Counted from the stretch's first letter, positions 31,846 through 43,474 are shown. The stretch: DNA of 64,000 bases from Epithemia pelagica (GCA_946965045.2 OX337230.1:2046001-2110000); one strand, 5' to 3'. Translations and numbers: made by a program. Notes: generated from the letters alone by a model not told the origin.

Positions 31846-32464
31846 ATGTGGTCGATGGACTTTACGCAATAATCACATTCATAGTTCTCGTGGACTGGAT
31901 CCACATGGTTATGGAGAGCTGATGGAGAGCCTAATTCTCCGTCGCAGAAACTACAAGTGCGAGCTTTCCGTTCCTGCTCAGCCCTCCTCAACTTTTCCAT
32001 ACGTTCCTGTTCAGGCTTCCTCTCCTGTTCCTTGGTCACACATGCGGCAACGTGGCGGTCGAGAAGTGAGCACAAGACTTCAATCGTTGTGAATAACTTT
32101 CTTGTACGGAACTGTTCAGGTGACTTCGATTTACCATTTCCTCAATCGAATGGTCATTGTGGTGTCGCCTCGTTTGTCAAAGATCCACCCCTCAATCGGT
32201 GCATTGTCCACATGGAAGACCCAAATATCAGATTCGACTGGGATCTACCGCATTAGGGGTTGAATAGTCAGCCTGACCAATCGGCTGGTCTCAAGAATTT
32301 TTGATCGTCAATCTTCTTGCTGTTATCAATTTAGACCAGATTACCTCGTGATGCGCCGATATCCGTTCGACATTCATCTGATGAACTTGGTCCAGATCGG
32401 ACATTGGTGCCATGACCAACTTTAACGCCTTCAACAAGGCAGACAACTCAGCCACTTCCGCCAT
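31773..32464 (-). CDS. Candidate C2H2 zinc-finger protein, 152 aa, two exons
   Basis: Exon 1 is 32464-32345 (ATG, 40 codons) and exon 2 is 32111-31773. The intron is 32112-32344 (GTAATC...GAACAG). The exon 2 frame holds a K/R/E-rich coiled-coil-like stretch. A clean finger follows, C-x2-C-x12-H-x4-H (CSFC...HNH....H), then CDYC and two further His. The finger fits a nucleic-acid-binding C2H2 fold but the family is not recognised. The 3' end would overlap the TMEM53-like coding region by 73 bp on the opposite strand. That makes the last exon's boundary uncertain. Exon 1 is inferred only from frame and splice signals. Confidence 0.45.
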
Positions 32465-33140
32465 TGTAAAGATACCAAAGAAAGACCCGAAATTAATTGT
32501 TAAAGTGAGAATGAAATCGTAAGTTTCTATGTGAGTCTTTGTCTTGGTAGCGATTCTAGGGGTGAGTCATGTTTGCTCGTGATCCAGGTCTGGTGTTTGT
32601 GTTGAATGAGCGACTGGTACATGGCTGATCCGCGATCCACGTTGGCCGAGTCACCAGATTCAAAAATTCTTATTGGTGTTCTCTCTTCATGCGTCACGAG
32701 TTGAACCGAATCTATTGGTGGGGAACGCTTGGGAGGACATCCCCGGCGTTTGGACCAAGTCGTACGGGGTTGAAACTATTCAAAATCCTACAGTGCAATC
32801 TAGACTTGGGAAATGGTTGGTTGAGATTCGTTGATGGCGGCACTTCGATGACAGTGCCCAAAGACACCTCTACCCGGCTGTTCGTACGGTTGATGTGTCA
32901 AGCCAACAAGCAACACACGGACCAGCACCACCCACCACGGCCGCACACGTATAATACACGACATAGAACACCAAGAAGAAGCCGTCCTCCCATTCTCGTT
33001 TGGCGGCAGGGTTGATGGCCGTCTCTCGTTTATTGCCTCGTTCTTTTCGGTAGTTGACAGTGAGCGAGAACAATTATTTCGTGACCATTTTCATTTCCTT
33101 CTCTTTCGCATCTAATTTTTCACTTCTCGACAATATCAGA
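32465..33140. other. Intergenic, divergent
   Basis: It lies between the starts of the zinc-finger candidate and the CCT gene. It holds short unsupported frames and probably both promoters. No RNA gene is visible. Confidence 0.4.
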
Positions 33141-34647
33141 ATGGCAAGTTCGACTTTGACAATGCAGAGTCACAACAGATATACGGAGGGGAATCTCGAG
33201 GAACTCAGTGCTGCTGAAGCGCTGCTAACGGTGTCTCCCCCTTCCAACGCCGTACACGGTTCGGTTCGACAAACAGCGGCAACGTTTGCTGGATTGGAGT
33301 CATTGGCTGAGCAGGCCAATGCGTTGCAGTCTGTCGGAACGAGGCCTCTGCATACTTCTGTTCAAGTTAAAACCGAAGAATCGACCATGTGCACTTCCAA
33401 TAGTACCATGCTCTGTGGAGGTCTGGATGCACTGGCTACCTTGGCCACTGAGGCGAGATCACAAACAGAGGCAACTACGGCATCAACTTCTGCGTCGAAG
33501 GCGCAGTATGACAATGTGCTCAATCCACATTTGGTTGCCAGTGGAATAACAACAGCTTCACCAACAAGCAGTAGTGATGACGATTCAGATGCCATGCCTC
33601 CTCCTGTATCTCGCAATCGTCGTCGAAGTGCTTCAAATCCAGAGGGTATGGAAAAATGGGATTCTCTGAACCGAGACGGATCGAGTCGTCGACACTTTGT
33701 TCTTCCTGCTTCTATTCTAGAAGAAGAATTGGCAGAAGCAAGCGCTGCGATTCAACTTCAGAAACGACTACAACACGAAAGAATAATGTCAAACAAATTT
33801 CCACGGATTCCTGAGGAGCCTTGCTCTTGCGACAACGACATGTGCGGCGTAAGTCCTGATTCTGTGCTGCAGCAACCTGCTGTGGTTGTGAGCGGAGAGT
33901 CTACGATTGATGAGCAACCGACATCAGATGACATTGAAGACGAAGTGGACGAAAGCGAACTCTCTCCAGACGAGTTACTTAGAAGAGCTCGATCAAGGTT
34001 GCTGGAAGATCTCAGCGAGGGCAATGTGAACGGGGAAAAGGGAGTTCTCACATTGCCACACTCGTTGGCCAAGTATAAAGAGGTGCGTACCTCGTTTACG
34101 ATGCAAAACAACGATTCGTGTTCTGTCATGTTCATCTCTCACCATTCACCACCGCTTTCTGCTGATATTGTGTTGCTTGATCTTCCATTGTGTTCGGTTT
34201 CTTCGTGCGTAGGTTTACAACCAGAATGGCCGCATAGGGATCTACACGCCTTCAGAGCGCGCGGCCATTATTGCTCGATTTAACAAGAAGAGACAACGTC
34301 GAGTCTGGAACAAGAAGATTCGGTACAATTGTCGAAAAAGCTTAGCAGATCGGCGCTTGAGAGTAAAGGGAAGATTTGTCAAACGATCGGAACAGGAACA
34401 ATTGGCAAAGGAGATCCAAGCACGTACCGATCAGGAAGTCATGTCACTATCACCCTCCCCGGAAATCGGCGCCATAGACAACAACCTAGGACCCGATATG
34501 GCGGAGACTGACGAGAAGAATGACGGCAAAGAAAAGGATGGAATTATGGACGATGAGGCAATGCCAGATGTGGACGATCCTGAAGCTGGCTTTGATCCAA
34601 CGGATGACCAACCATATCGCAGGCTGAGACGACACACCATCACATGA
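33141..34647 (+). CDS. CCT-domain protein, 458 aa, two exons
   Basis: Exon 1 is 33141-34082 and exon 2 is 34213-34647; the 130-nt intron begins GTGCGT and ends GCGTAG. Total length is 1,377 nt. Exon 1 is Ser/Thr-rich with acidic stretches and a Ser-rich, basic segment (RNRRRSASNP). Exon 2 opens with a CCT motif: ERAAIIARFNKKRQRRVWNK, then KIRYNCRKSLADRR and RVKGRFVKR. CCT (CONSTANS, CO-like, TOC1) domains act in nuclear import and DNA or NF-Y binding in light and circadian regulation. No B-box or response-regulator domain is seen, so it is a CCT-only protein. The intron ends just before the CCT, so retention would remove the domain. Confidence 0.85.
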
Positions 34648-34853
34648 TACATTTTTCAAAGATGAAAAAGATAAAAAACCCTCATACCACTGTGTGGTGG
34701 AGCTGCTCTTTGCATCAGATTCAATAAGCTTACAGTTTTCTGCTACAGGACATGTCTAGTTATTAATGTTCATGGGTCAGCTGGGCGTGTTGCTGCACGT
34801 AGCGTTCATTCACGGGAGAAATTCCATGATTGTGGGTTGTTGGTTGAGCCAAT
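34648..34853. other. Short convergent spacer
   Basis: 206 bp separate the stops of the CCT and WKF genes. It must hold both 3' ends. Nothing else is seen. Confidence 0.4.
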
Positions 34854-35666
34854 TCAAGTCTTTTGTGTCAAAATCTCGAGTACTTTTCTTGCACGCTTAT
34901 ATTCTTTTCTTTTCCCGTGCTCATCTAGCTTGTTCCATCGAACGAAATCATCATCTTGTCCACGATCTTCTTGAGATGGCTGCTTTTTACTTTGATCGGA
35001 AGAAAGGGGTTGTTCCTCTTCAATTTGGTCAGAAGACGGTGCGTTCACAATCTTTTGAAGGGATTCTTCAAATTTTTTGTACCGCAGAGCCCTCCTCGTT
35101 GCATCGGCCAGCATTCGACTTCGCGTTTCGGGACTCTTCAGCCCGTCAAGATACAGTAGAAGAATCGAAAATGTAGATTTCGGTACCTTATCAACCTCGT
35201 ACATATGGCGTATCAGCCATGACTGCGTATTTTTATTAAATTTCCATACTTCAGTATCTCCATTCTGATGTTTCTGCCAATTGATAAGGTATCCATTTAC
35301 GTCTCCAGGGTCCTTCACCAAGGTTTCCTTTCTTTTCTTCTCTTCAACTGATGTTTTGCCTTCTTCTGCAGCAGCTTTCTCCTTCGATTTCAATACATGC
35401 TTGCTGATCCTCCGGCGTTTGTTTCGTTTAACTTTCTTTTTCTTCTCTCTTTTTCCAACATTTGATATAGACTTGGCCGCTGTGTGCTCGTCGGTCATGG
35501 TCGATGGTTCTGGGTTCCGAATTGATGGTGGAAAAAAGCTCTCTGTGTCTGTGCGATTCAAGAGTCGCTTAATACAGAGTCCATCCGTCGACCGAAGTAG
35601 GTTCGGGTCGCTTACTAAAACATGCATAAGTTGTATCCGTCTGTCATTCGACCGTACAATGGTCAT
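34854..35666 (-). CDS. WKF-domain (C7orf50-like) nucleolar protein, 270 aa
   Basis: Start taken at ATG 35666; six upstream codons are open from a TTG. A highly basic middle (KREKKKKVKRNKRRR) resembles a nucleolar localisation signal. The C-terminal half carries the WKF core VWKFNKNTQSWLIRHMYEVD followed by KVPKSTFSILLLYLDGL. The human relative C7orf50 is nucleolar and linked to rRNA processing; the role here is inferred. Its start is only 107 bp from the EF-1 alpha start on the opposite strand, suggesting shared growth-linked control. Confidence 0.75.
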   Translation of the reverse strand: MTIVRSNDRRIQLMHVLVSDPNLLRSTDGLCIKRLLNRTDTESFFPPSIRNPEPSTMTDEHTAAKSISNVGKREKKKKVKRNKRRRISKHVLKSKEKAAAEEGKTSVEEKKRKETLVKDPGDVNGYLINWQKHQNGDTEVWKFNKNTQSWLIRHMYEVDKVPKSTFSILLLYLDGLKSPETRSRMLADATRRALRYKKFEESLQKIVNAPSSDQIEEEQPLSSDQSKKQPSQEDRGQDDDFVRWNKLDEHGKRKEYKRARKVLEILTQKT

Positions 35667-35773
35667 TGCTGCGCGGCTAAACAAATGGGTGGTTGGATTG
35701 ATTGTTCAGAGATTTGTTGCTGTGGTTGACGTTGCTGCGTTTTTTATAATCGCTTATCGTTTCTCGAAATACA
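35667..35773. promoter_or_regulatory. 107-bp divergent promoter, WKF gene / EF-1 alpha
   Basis: Only 107 bp lie between the two ATG codons, so both 5' UTRs and the core promoters must fit here or extend into the genes. A TATA-like TTTTTATAAT ends at 35750, 24 bp before the EF-1 alpha ATG. No other element is certain. Confidence 0.5.
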
Positions 35774-37208
35774 ATGGGTAAAGAAAAGATTCATATTTCC
35801 TTGGTCGTTATCGGTCACGTCGATGCCGGTGAGTTGATCGTTCCAGGTTGAGTGGCCGGATCATGCATCTCGTCAGTCCCCGCTCCTCGTTCCTCATCCC
35901 ACCATGCACACGTCTAATTTATGCGTGCTTTTGTAAACCTTCGCAGGAAAGTCCACGACGACTGGTCACTTGATTTACAAGTGCGGTGGTATTGATAAGC
36001 GTACCATTGAGAAGTACGAAAAGGAAGCCGCCGAGTTGGGTAAGGGATCTTTCAAGTATGCCTGGGTTTTGGACAACTTGAAGGCCGAACGTGAGCGTGG
36101 TATCACCATTGATATTGCTTTGTGGAAGTTCGAGTCTCCGAAGTATGCTTTCACCGTCATTGATGCCCCCGGACATCGTGATTTTATCAAGAACATGATT
36201 ACTGGAACTTCCCAGGCCGATGTTGCCATTTTGGTCATCGACTCTTCCCAAGGTGGTTTCGAAGCTGGTATTTCCAAGGACGGACAAACTCGTGAGCACG
36301 CCTTGTTGGCTTACACTCTTGGAGTCAAGCAAATGATTGTTGCCATGAACAAGATGGACGACAAGACCGTCAAGTACGCTGAAGCTCGTTACAAGGAAAT
36401 CAAGGCCGAAGTCGGTGCCTACCTCAAGAAAGTTGGTTACAAACCAATGAAGATCCCTTTTGTTCCCATTTCTGGTTGGGAAGGAGACAACATGATTGAC
36501 AAGTCTACCAACATGCCTTGGTACAAGGGACCTTACCTCCTTGAGGCTCTCGATAACTGCACCCCTCCCAAGCGTCCTACCGAAAAGCCCCTTCGTCTTC
36601 CTCTCCAGGATGTCTACAAGATTGGTGGTATTGGAACGGTCCCTGTCGGACGTGTCGAAACTGGTGTCATCAAGCCTGGTATGCATGCTCTCTTTGCCCC
36701 TGCTGGTGTTATTGCTGAAATCAAGTCTGTGGAAATGCATCACGAATCTCTTCCTGAGGCCGTCCCCGGTGATAACGTTGGTTTCAACGTGAAGAACGTT
36801 GCCGTTAAGGATCTTCGTCGTGGTTTCGTCGCTTCCGACTCCAAGAACGACCCCGCTTCTGGCGTTGCCATGTTCGAGGCCCAGGTTATTGTGATGAACC
36901 ACCCTGGTCAAATCTCCAATGGTTACTCCCCGGTGTTGGATTGCCACACTGCTCACGTTGCCTGCCGATTCGACGTGATCAAGGAAAAGATGGACCGTCG
37001 TTCCGGTAAGGTTCTTGAACAAAACCCCAAGTTTGTCAAGACCGGAGATGCCTGCATTGTCGAGTTGAAGCCCACAAAGCCCCTTTGTGTTGAGACTTTC
37101 ACTGACTTCCCCCCTCTCGGTCGTTTCGCCGTTCGTGACATGCGTCAAACCGTCGCTGTCGGTGTCATCAAGGCCATCACCAAGGAAGAGAAGGGTAAGA
37201 AGAAGTGA
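35774..37208 (+). CDS. EEF1A: Translation elongation factor 1-alpha, 438 aa
   Basis: Exon 1 is 35774-35828 and exon 2 is 35947-37208. The 118-nt intron splits codon 19 inside the P-loop (GHVDAGKS, residues 14-21). The protein carries aminoacyl-tRNA to the ribosome as a GTPase. G-motifs are P-loop GHVDAGKS, DAPGH and NKMD, with full-length domains II and III and a lysine-rich end. Codon use is strikingly biased (GGT, AAG, CGT, GTC), as expected for very high expression. A 452-codon frame on the opposite strand is a by-product of that bias. It is true EF-1 alpha, not the EFL paralogue that replaces it in some algae. Confidence 0.97.
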
Positions 37209-37543
37209 ATCATGGCTTCCACGACAAATCAGAGTTGTTTTCAAGATGATTTCTGGCTTGATGTAATGCGAAAGCATTCATTTAGAATACGGAACTTAAT
37301 CTAGATAATGGCTCGCGTTGTCTTCATAAGCTTCACTATGGATCATTCCATATGGCTTTATGCCATGTTTCCCTGTAAGGATCCGTAGTCGCGCTATAAC
37401 CCGCGGTCGATTGAAGCCTTAGCAAGTACTACGGTTCCCTCGGACGTTTATGCACATGGTGCATAAGTCAAAACACTGGATATCGGATATACAAGCACGA
37501 CAAACGGTTTCGGAACGACTCATCGTCAACTACTTCATTTAAG
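37209..37543. other. Intergenic, EF-1 alpha 3' side
   Basis: 335 bp between two convergent genes. A small hairpin, TTATGCAC-ATG-GTGCATAA (about 37447-37465), is the only structure seen. Confidence 0.4.
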
Positions 37544-39907
37544 CTACGTACTTGGACTGCGGCTGGTGAGTTTTTGTGGGTGCTCACTTGACGACCGAAG
37601 GGGACTTGCGGTAGAGAAGGCCATCGGCATAGACGTGGTGGGTAAGGTCTGTTGTGGAGATGGAAGCGTCGATGTTCGTTGTGAATAGCGGCTTAGTCGA
37701 TCCTTCGACTTGATTTCACCAGGCGAAGCTCTTGGTGTTCGTGGCGGTAATTTTTGGGTCAGTGCTGATTTATAAGACACGCTTGCCGCAGCTGTTTGCG
37801 TTAGGGAAGTCGACTCGTTGCGTTTGGGAGGACTGAGGTTTACTGAAGATTGACTGTGAGGTTGCTTCTGATCGGGAGACAGAACCGTAGAGACCTTGAT
37901 CGAGCTGTTTGAGTTCATCACTGTCTCTGTGTGCACGGAATGAGAGGGCAAAGAGGGAACATTAGGGAGAGGAGGATATTCTTCACTGGGATTAGGCTTG
38001 ATAGGGGGTAGGAGAGAGGATGAAGCATCTTCTTCGAAAGGCTCCGCCACAGGTGATGTTTGCGGGACAAGAGATGCGAGGCCATTTCCACTTTTTCGTT
38101 CTGGAGGGCTCTTTGTTGGGATTTCTGGCCCACCTGGGGAAGTATCAAGTGCAGTTGTCGCTCCCTCCTCGACGGTCAGTACTTCCAATAGTTCTTCAAT
38201 CGTAAGCACGGAGGGAATGCGCTCTTGATCCGAAAGACAAATTTTCTGCGGTAGAAGGAAAGCATTTTTATCGAGATGGACGGGCAACGGGAGCTGATTC
38301 GTGAGAGATGATGGAGAAGCACATTTTCTTTCATCATATTTCTCCACCAGAACGTCGACGCTCTTCGCATGTAAAGAGCAGCGAAGCATGTTTATAGTAT
38401 CTGCCTTACGGCGAGCTTCATATGCAATTTGGAACGGACTCGTCCTACCTTCCGTCTTGATCCAAATCCCGTAGAGTTCCCGTTGTCGAGCAAGGGCTTT
38501 ATCACTGAGTTCAGCCCAATAACATGCCCCATGTGCGGTGCCAAACGGGGGATCTGTATGGATAGTAATGTAGGCCATCCAAGAAAATACTTCCACAAGA
38601 AAATAATCATCTTTGTGAGACTTATGGACGTACTTCTTCCACTCGAGGTACAGCCCATAGGTCGGTTTGAAAATCTCATTTCGCGTTCTCAACAGGGCTC
38701 GAAAGTAGTCGACAATCAGGGGACTTGTATCATGGTCAGGACATTGCTCAAGATGGATTTGTGCAATGTCGGATTGGTCAATCATGAGATGGATAAAACA
38801 CCACCACATATTCCATCGGGTCAAGGTCAAAACCAGATCCTTTTCTTCCGGCCTCTTCATATCCTTCGCGCTTATTAAAGATAAGCTTGGCCTTGATGCA
38901 TCCCTCTTGATTATCACCCGATTCATCACCCTAGCCGAACCCAACTCTGCGCAGAGACATATCGTAACAAAGTCTTTGATTTCTTTCAATCTGTACTTGA
39001 TAAAATTGATTCTGTCGTTGTTGACGACGAACCTGCGGACACAAGAACCGTCTAACATGTATCCATTAGCGGCGTAAAGGATCTCAAACATGCGATGAGC
39101 CAAGTAAATATACCCTTTCCTTGAGGTATGTTCTTGCAACTGATTCACCAATTCCACATCCACCAAGTAATGTGAGGCACGTTGTGGATCCGACTTGGGA
39201 AGAACACGGCACAGTCGGACACACCGTGGATCAACCAACATTGCCGTCACCAAACCATTACAATCCGTATCCAACTGCTGAAAACGGAAAGACAGTGGCA
39301 CACGCATTGTGCCTTCTTTGTATGGCCGTAGAGTTTGTCGAATGCTTGACAAACTCTTGCGAAATAACACAACAGCGTCGTCGAGATCTTGAGCTGTTGG
39401 GTCCGATGTTCTAGGAGAGAGTTGTTCGTGATAAGCGAAGTAGATCCAGTTTGACGACCACCATTCTGACCAGTCATGATTCATGCAGTCATATGCTATT
39501 GGGCCATCAAGGGCTGCCATTTCTTCACGTGTCGCTGGATTGGGAAACTGTATAATGTCTGATGAACGAAGCAAATCGGGGCGCTTTTTCTCTCTGAAAG
39601 AAGAACGTTTGGTTCTGCCACGTTTCGTCTTGATCGTTGGCACTGCTGATCTCGCAATGGATGCCATGTCCGTTGCAATCGATGGCACTGATCTGTAATC
39701 GATGGATGCGGCGTTTCGAGCTGCTGTTTGAAGGCTTTCTGCTTGATCGGCGAACACCACGCTTTCTCCCACGTGATGGGATACACCGGTCATCATGGCT
39801 GTTGCTTTCCGGGGAGAAGAACTGCGATAGAAGTGAGCACTTTGTCGATCCGAGTGGGAGGCTTTGGTCGTTGGCGATGGATGTTGTGGAGGAGGCTTTC
39901 GGTCCAT
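37544..39907 (-). CDS. Unknown protein, 787 aa
   Basis: One exon. ATG at 39907; the frame continues eight codons up to a GTG. The N-terminal 170 residues are polar and basic (RGRTKRSSFREKKR). Residues 190-480 look globular, with paired aromatic and cysteine positions (WSEWWSSNWIYFAYHEQL, RCVRLCRVLP, WNMWWCFIHLMID). The last 300 are low-complexity, rich in S, P and T. I do not recognise a family. No membrane span, signal peptide or catalytic motif stands out. It is divergent from PWP2. Confidence 0.7.
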   Translation of the reverse strand: MDRKPPPQHPSPTTKASHSDRQSAHFYRSSSPRKATAMMTGVSHHVGESVVFADQAESLQTAARNAASIDYRSVPSIATDMASIARSAVPTIKTKRGRTKRSSFREKKRPDLLRSSDIIQFPNPATREEMAALDGPIAYDCMNHDWSEWWSSNWIYFAYHEQLSPRTSDPTAQDLDDAVVLFRKSLSSIRQTLRPYKEGTMRVPLSFRFQQLDTDCNGLVTAMLVDPRCVRLCRVLPKSDPQRASHYLVDVELVNQLQEHTSRKGYIYLAHRMFEILYAANGYMLDGSCVRRFVVNNDRINFIKYRLKEIKDFVTICLCAELGSARVMNRVIIKRDASRPSLSLISAKDMKRPEEKDLVLTLTRWNMWWCFIHLMIDQSDIAQIHLEQCPDHDTSPLIVDYFRALLRTRNEIFKPTYGLYLEWKKYVHKSHKDDYFLVEVFSWMAYITIHTDPPFGTAHGACYWAELSDKALARQRELYGIWIKTEGRTSPFQIAYEARRKADTINMLRCSLHAKSVDVLVEKYDERKCASPSSLTNQLPLPVHLDKNAFLLPQKICLSDQERIPSVLTIEELLEVLTVEEGATTALDTSPGGPEIPTKSPPERKSGNGLASLVPQTSPVAEPFEEDASSSLLPPIKPNPSEEYPPLPNVPSLPSHSVHTETVMNSNSSIKVSTVLSPDQKQPHSQSSVNLSPPKRNESTSLTQTAAASVSYKSALTQKLPPRTPRASPGEIKSKDRLSRYSQRTSTLPSPQQTLPTTSMPMAFSTASPLRSSSEHPQKLTSRSPST

Positions 39908-40458
39908 TGATTGTACACTTTTCCGGCACACACTGGCGCTTCTCAGCTATCCTCTAGTCCCTGAAGTTGATAGAGATGGATTGGTGCTCTCAATGGTCTT
40001 CCTTAGTTGTTGTTGTCGACGACGGATCCTTCTTCCCTCAAGTTTTGTGTGAGTTCCTTGGGTCAATGTTTTGTGGGACATGACAGCAAAAGGTATATTG
40101 AGAAACCTGTCACGTCACGCAGGCAGGTGAACGTGAAACGCCCCCATAGCGGGTATTTCTTCCTTAGCTTCGACATGGCTTAGTGGTTGTTTCGTCTCGT
40201 TTGTTGCCGTTCCTCCTTTTGGTTGAAACTGACAACATCGGTTTGTGTCAAAAAATGTGGCTCCTCATTTTTTGGTCGCGGTTGCATCTGGTTATGAGTC
40301 TATTCATCGCATTGCACAACCACCATCCACCACATTTCGATCACACCCTTTTCTGGAACGACAATAATCTAAAGAGAAGGCGAATGGCAAAGCCCACCAT
40401 GTCAAGAAGCAATGAAGGCGAGCGACAAGAAGGTCAATATTCATAGACGTTGAGTACA
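39908..40458. other. Intergenic, divergent (unknown gene / PWP2)
   Basis: 551 bp between two starts. No gene or clear motif is seen; it should hold both promoters. Confidence 0.4.
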
Positions 40459-43400
40459 ATGAAGTTTAATTACAGATTGCGACGACTCTGTGGAGCCTAT
40501 TATGGCCACCAGTCATCGACTGAAGCCTCGATGGACGCACAATGGAGTGGATCCAATTTGGTGTACGATTCCACCGGCAACCTGCTGATATCGTCCGTCT
40601 CCAATCGAGTACAGATATTAGATCTCAAAACTCAAACCGTTCGAACCTTGCCAGTCGAGGCGCGAGCCAATATTCGAGCCATGGCCCTGTCTCCTGCGGA
40701 GCAAAACAATCATTTGTTGATAGTCGTGGATGTTACCAATCATGGTATGTTGATTAATTTTCGACGAGGCATTGTATTGCACCGCTTCGGATTTAAAAAG
40801 AAGATTCATGATATTCAGTTCAGTCCCAATGGACAATACATTGCCATTTCGCAAGGCAAACATGTACAGGTTTGGGTCACACCCAATCATTTGCGCAAAG
40901 AATTTGCTCCCTTGGTTCTTCATCGAACCTATACGGGACAGTCGGACGATGTCACGTGCTTAACCTGGTCCTCTGATTCCAGTGTCTTGGCCGCGGGCAG
41001 CCGTGATACCACCGTCCGAATCTGGACCCTTCAAACCACGCGAGACTATGAACCCATAACATTGTCGGGACACTCGTCCGCCATTGTCAGTGTCTTTTTC
41101 ACGTATGATTCTTCCAACAAGAGTCGCATCGACAAGTGCCATTCAGTAAGCCAAGATGGAACGCTGGTCACATGGACCTACCGAAGAGAGGAAGGTCGTG
41201 AACTCAATGTCGTGACTTCAGCGACAGTCGATCTGGTAGACGATGAGGACGAAGATGATGCTATGCAAGGCCTTGGAGATAAAGCAGTCAATTTCTTTTC
41301 AGGTGGCATGACACCAAGTAGTGAGAAGGGCTTAGCCTCTCCTCAATACCTGATTGGACTGGATGATGAAACCAATCAGGCAAAGAAACTTGTTCATACA
41401 AGATGGAGCGTCGAGAAACGTCACTACTTTGACCATGGTGGATCTCATGTTTCAGCCGTCTCGTTTTGTGAACGAAGTCAGATTCTTGGAGTTGGCCTTA
41501 CGTCGGGTGTTTTTGGTCTTTATGAAATGCCTTCAATGGCCAATATTCATTCCCTCTCTGTTGGTTCCAAGCAGTTGATTAAAACCTGTGTCTTGAACCA
41601 AACTGGAGAATGGCTAGCCTTGGGTTGTCCATCCTCACAACAGTTGCTGGTTTGGGAGTGGCGGTCGGAAACCTATGTTTTGAAGCAACGGGGACATGCC
41701 TATGGCATGCGCTGTATGGCCTATTCGCCCGATGGCGTAGTGATTTGCACGGGGGGAGAGGATGGCAAGATTAAATTGTGGAATTCCACCTCTGGCTTTT
41801 GTTACGTGACCATGGAAAAGACGCACACTGCACCCGTGACAGCCGTGGCCTTTGCCAACGCCAGCGTCGTCCTGTCCGCTAGTTTGGATGGGACAGTTTG
41901 TGCCCACGACCTGTATCGTTATCGCACATTCAAGACATTTACGTCTCCCACGCCAGTCCAATTTTTATGTCTGTCTGTGGATCCCAGTGGAGAGATTATT
42001 GTTGCTGGTAGTGCCGATCCCTTTCACATTTACGTTTGGAATGTGCAAACAGCTAAACTTTTGGATGTTTTGACTGGTCACACCGGACCGGTTTACGCCA
42101 TGTGTTTTCAATCCAATGGTGGTACATTGATTACTGGTTCATGGGACGGTACTGTCAAGCTATGGGATCTTTACAAACAAAAGACTCCAACGGAAAGTCT
42201 TGCTCACAATTCAGACGTTGTCTGTCTGGCATTTCGACCGGACGGTCAAGAAATTTGTACTGGAACCATTCGAGGCTTGTTAACGTTTTGGGATGTGGAG
42301 AGTGGTAAGCTCAAGTTTGAAATCGATGGCCGGTTTGACATTAAGGGAGGAAGGAAGATCAATGACCAAATGGCGGTCCAAAACAATGGAGCCGCCCGTT
42401 ATTTCACTTCCGTTTGTTACACCGCCGATGGATCCTGCATTATTGCTGGAGGAAATTCCAAGTATGTTTGTATATACCAAGTTGAACAACAAATCTTGCT
42501 CAAAAAGTTTCAGGTCACCTTCAATCGCAGTCTCGATGGAATCATTGAAGAGGTGAGTCGGTCGATGCCACAAACAATCGTTGTTCTTTCAAAGTACTGG
42601 GTACGAAACGCGAGGATGATGCTTATTCCCATAAACATTCGCAGTATGTGCCGACGGGTTTCATCCCCTGGGGCTTATTAACTTCCTTGGATGTCTGAGC
42701 GTATTCCCCCCGAGAGAGTTGTCTGGCTGTGTCGTCTTTGAGCTGTATGTGGTCTCACTTTCTTTTTATTGTTCTTAGTTCAACCCCAAGGTGATCGGTG
42801 ATTGGGGTCCCACGAATGTTGATTCCGATGAAGAAGGCGGCCGAGGGCACGAGCTTCACTTGCCGGGTGCGAAGCGAGGAGATGATGGTTCTAGAAACTC
42901 CAAGGTGGAAGTGCTGACTCGACAAGTTGCCTTTTCATCAACGGGTCGAGAGTGGTCCACCGTCTCTGGGGAAGGATTGCATGTGTATTCGTTGGACGAT
43001 GACTTGATATTTGACCCAATTTCTTTGACGCAAGAAATCACTCCATCGGCTGTGGAAGCCAAAGTCAATGCACGAGAGTTTGGTATGGCCTTGCGAATGG
43101 CGCTTCATCTCAATGAATTTTCTCTGGTCAAAGAGGTGTTGGAGGTGACACCCTATTCATCCATTGCACATGTGGTGCGGTCCATTGGAGTAGAACACCT
43201 CGAACGGTTGTTACAATATGTTGGCAAAATTTTTGCCAACACACCGCACTTGGAGTTTTATCTGGAGTGGATTTTGGAGTTGCTACAGACGCACGGCATT
43301 CAAATGGAGAAACAACGAGGAACTTATATGCGGGCATTTCGTGCTTTGTTCCAAGTTGTCAGTACCCGACACGAGGAGCTGAAGAGAATGTGTGACGAAA

Positions 43401-43474
43401 ATAGATTCTCGCTTTGCTTTTTAGAGGATCATGCGATGCTAGTCTGTGAAGGAGAATCGGCTGAAACGACTTGA
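40459..43474 (+). CDS. PWP2: PWP2/UTP1, WD40 protein of the U3 processome, 929 aa
   Basis: Exon 1 is 40459-42552 and exon 2 is 42779-43474; the 226-nt intron begins GTGAGT and ends TTCTTAG. The start MKFNYRLRRLCGAYYGH matches the conserved PWP2 N-terminus. About a dozen WD repeats form two propellers (e.g. DTTVRIWTLQ, DGTVKLWDLY). Exon 2 has an acidic linker and a C-terminal Utp12-type helical domain. PWP2 belongs to the UTP-B complex, which scaffolds the U3 snoRNP on the 5' external spacer during 18S rRNA maturation in the nucleolus. Length agrees with yeast and human PWP2 (about 920). Confidence 0.95.

Noticed and set aside
35919-37277. 452-codon open frame antisense to EF-1 alpha
   Set aside because: It is a shadow of strong codon bias in EF-1 alpha; the translated product is low-complexity and matches no family.
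40081-40180. Possible RNA gene in the PWP2 upstream region
   Set aside because: No tRNA-like arms or conserved boxes could be found; it is probably promoter sequence.
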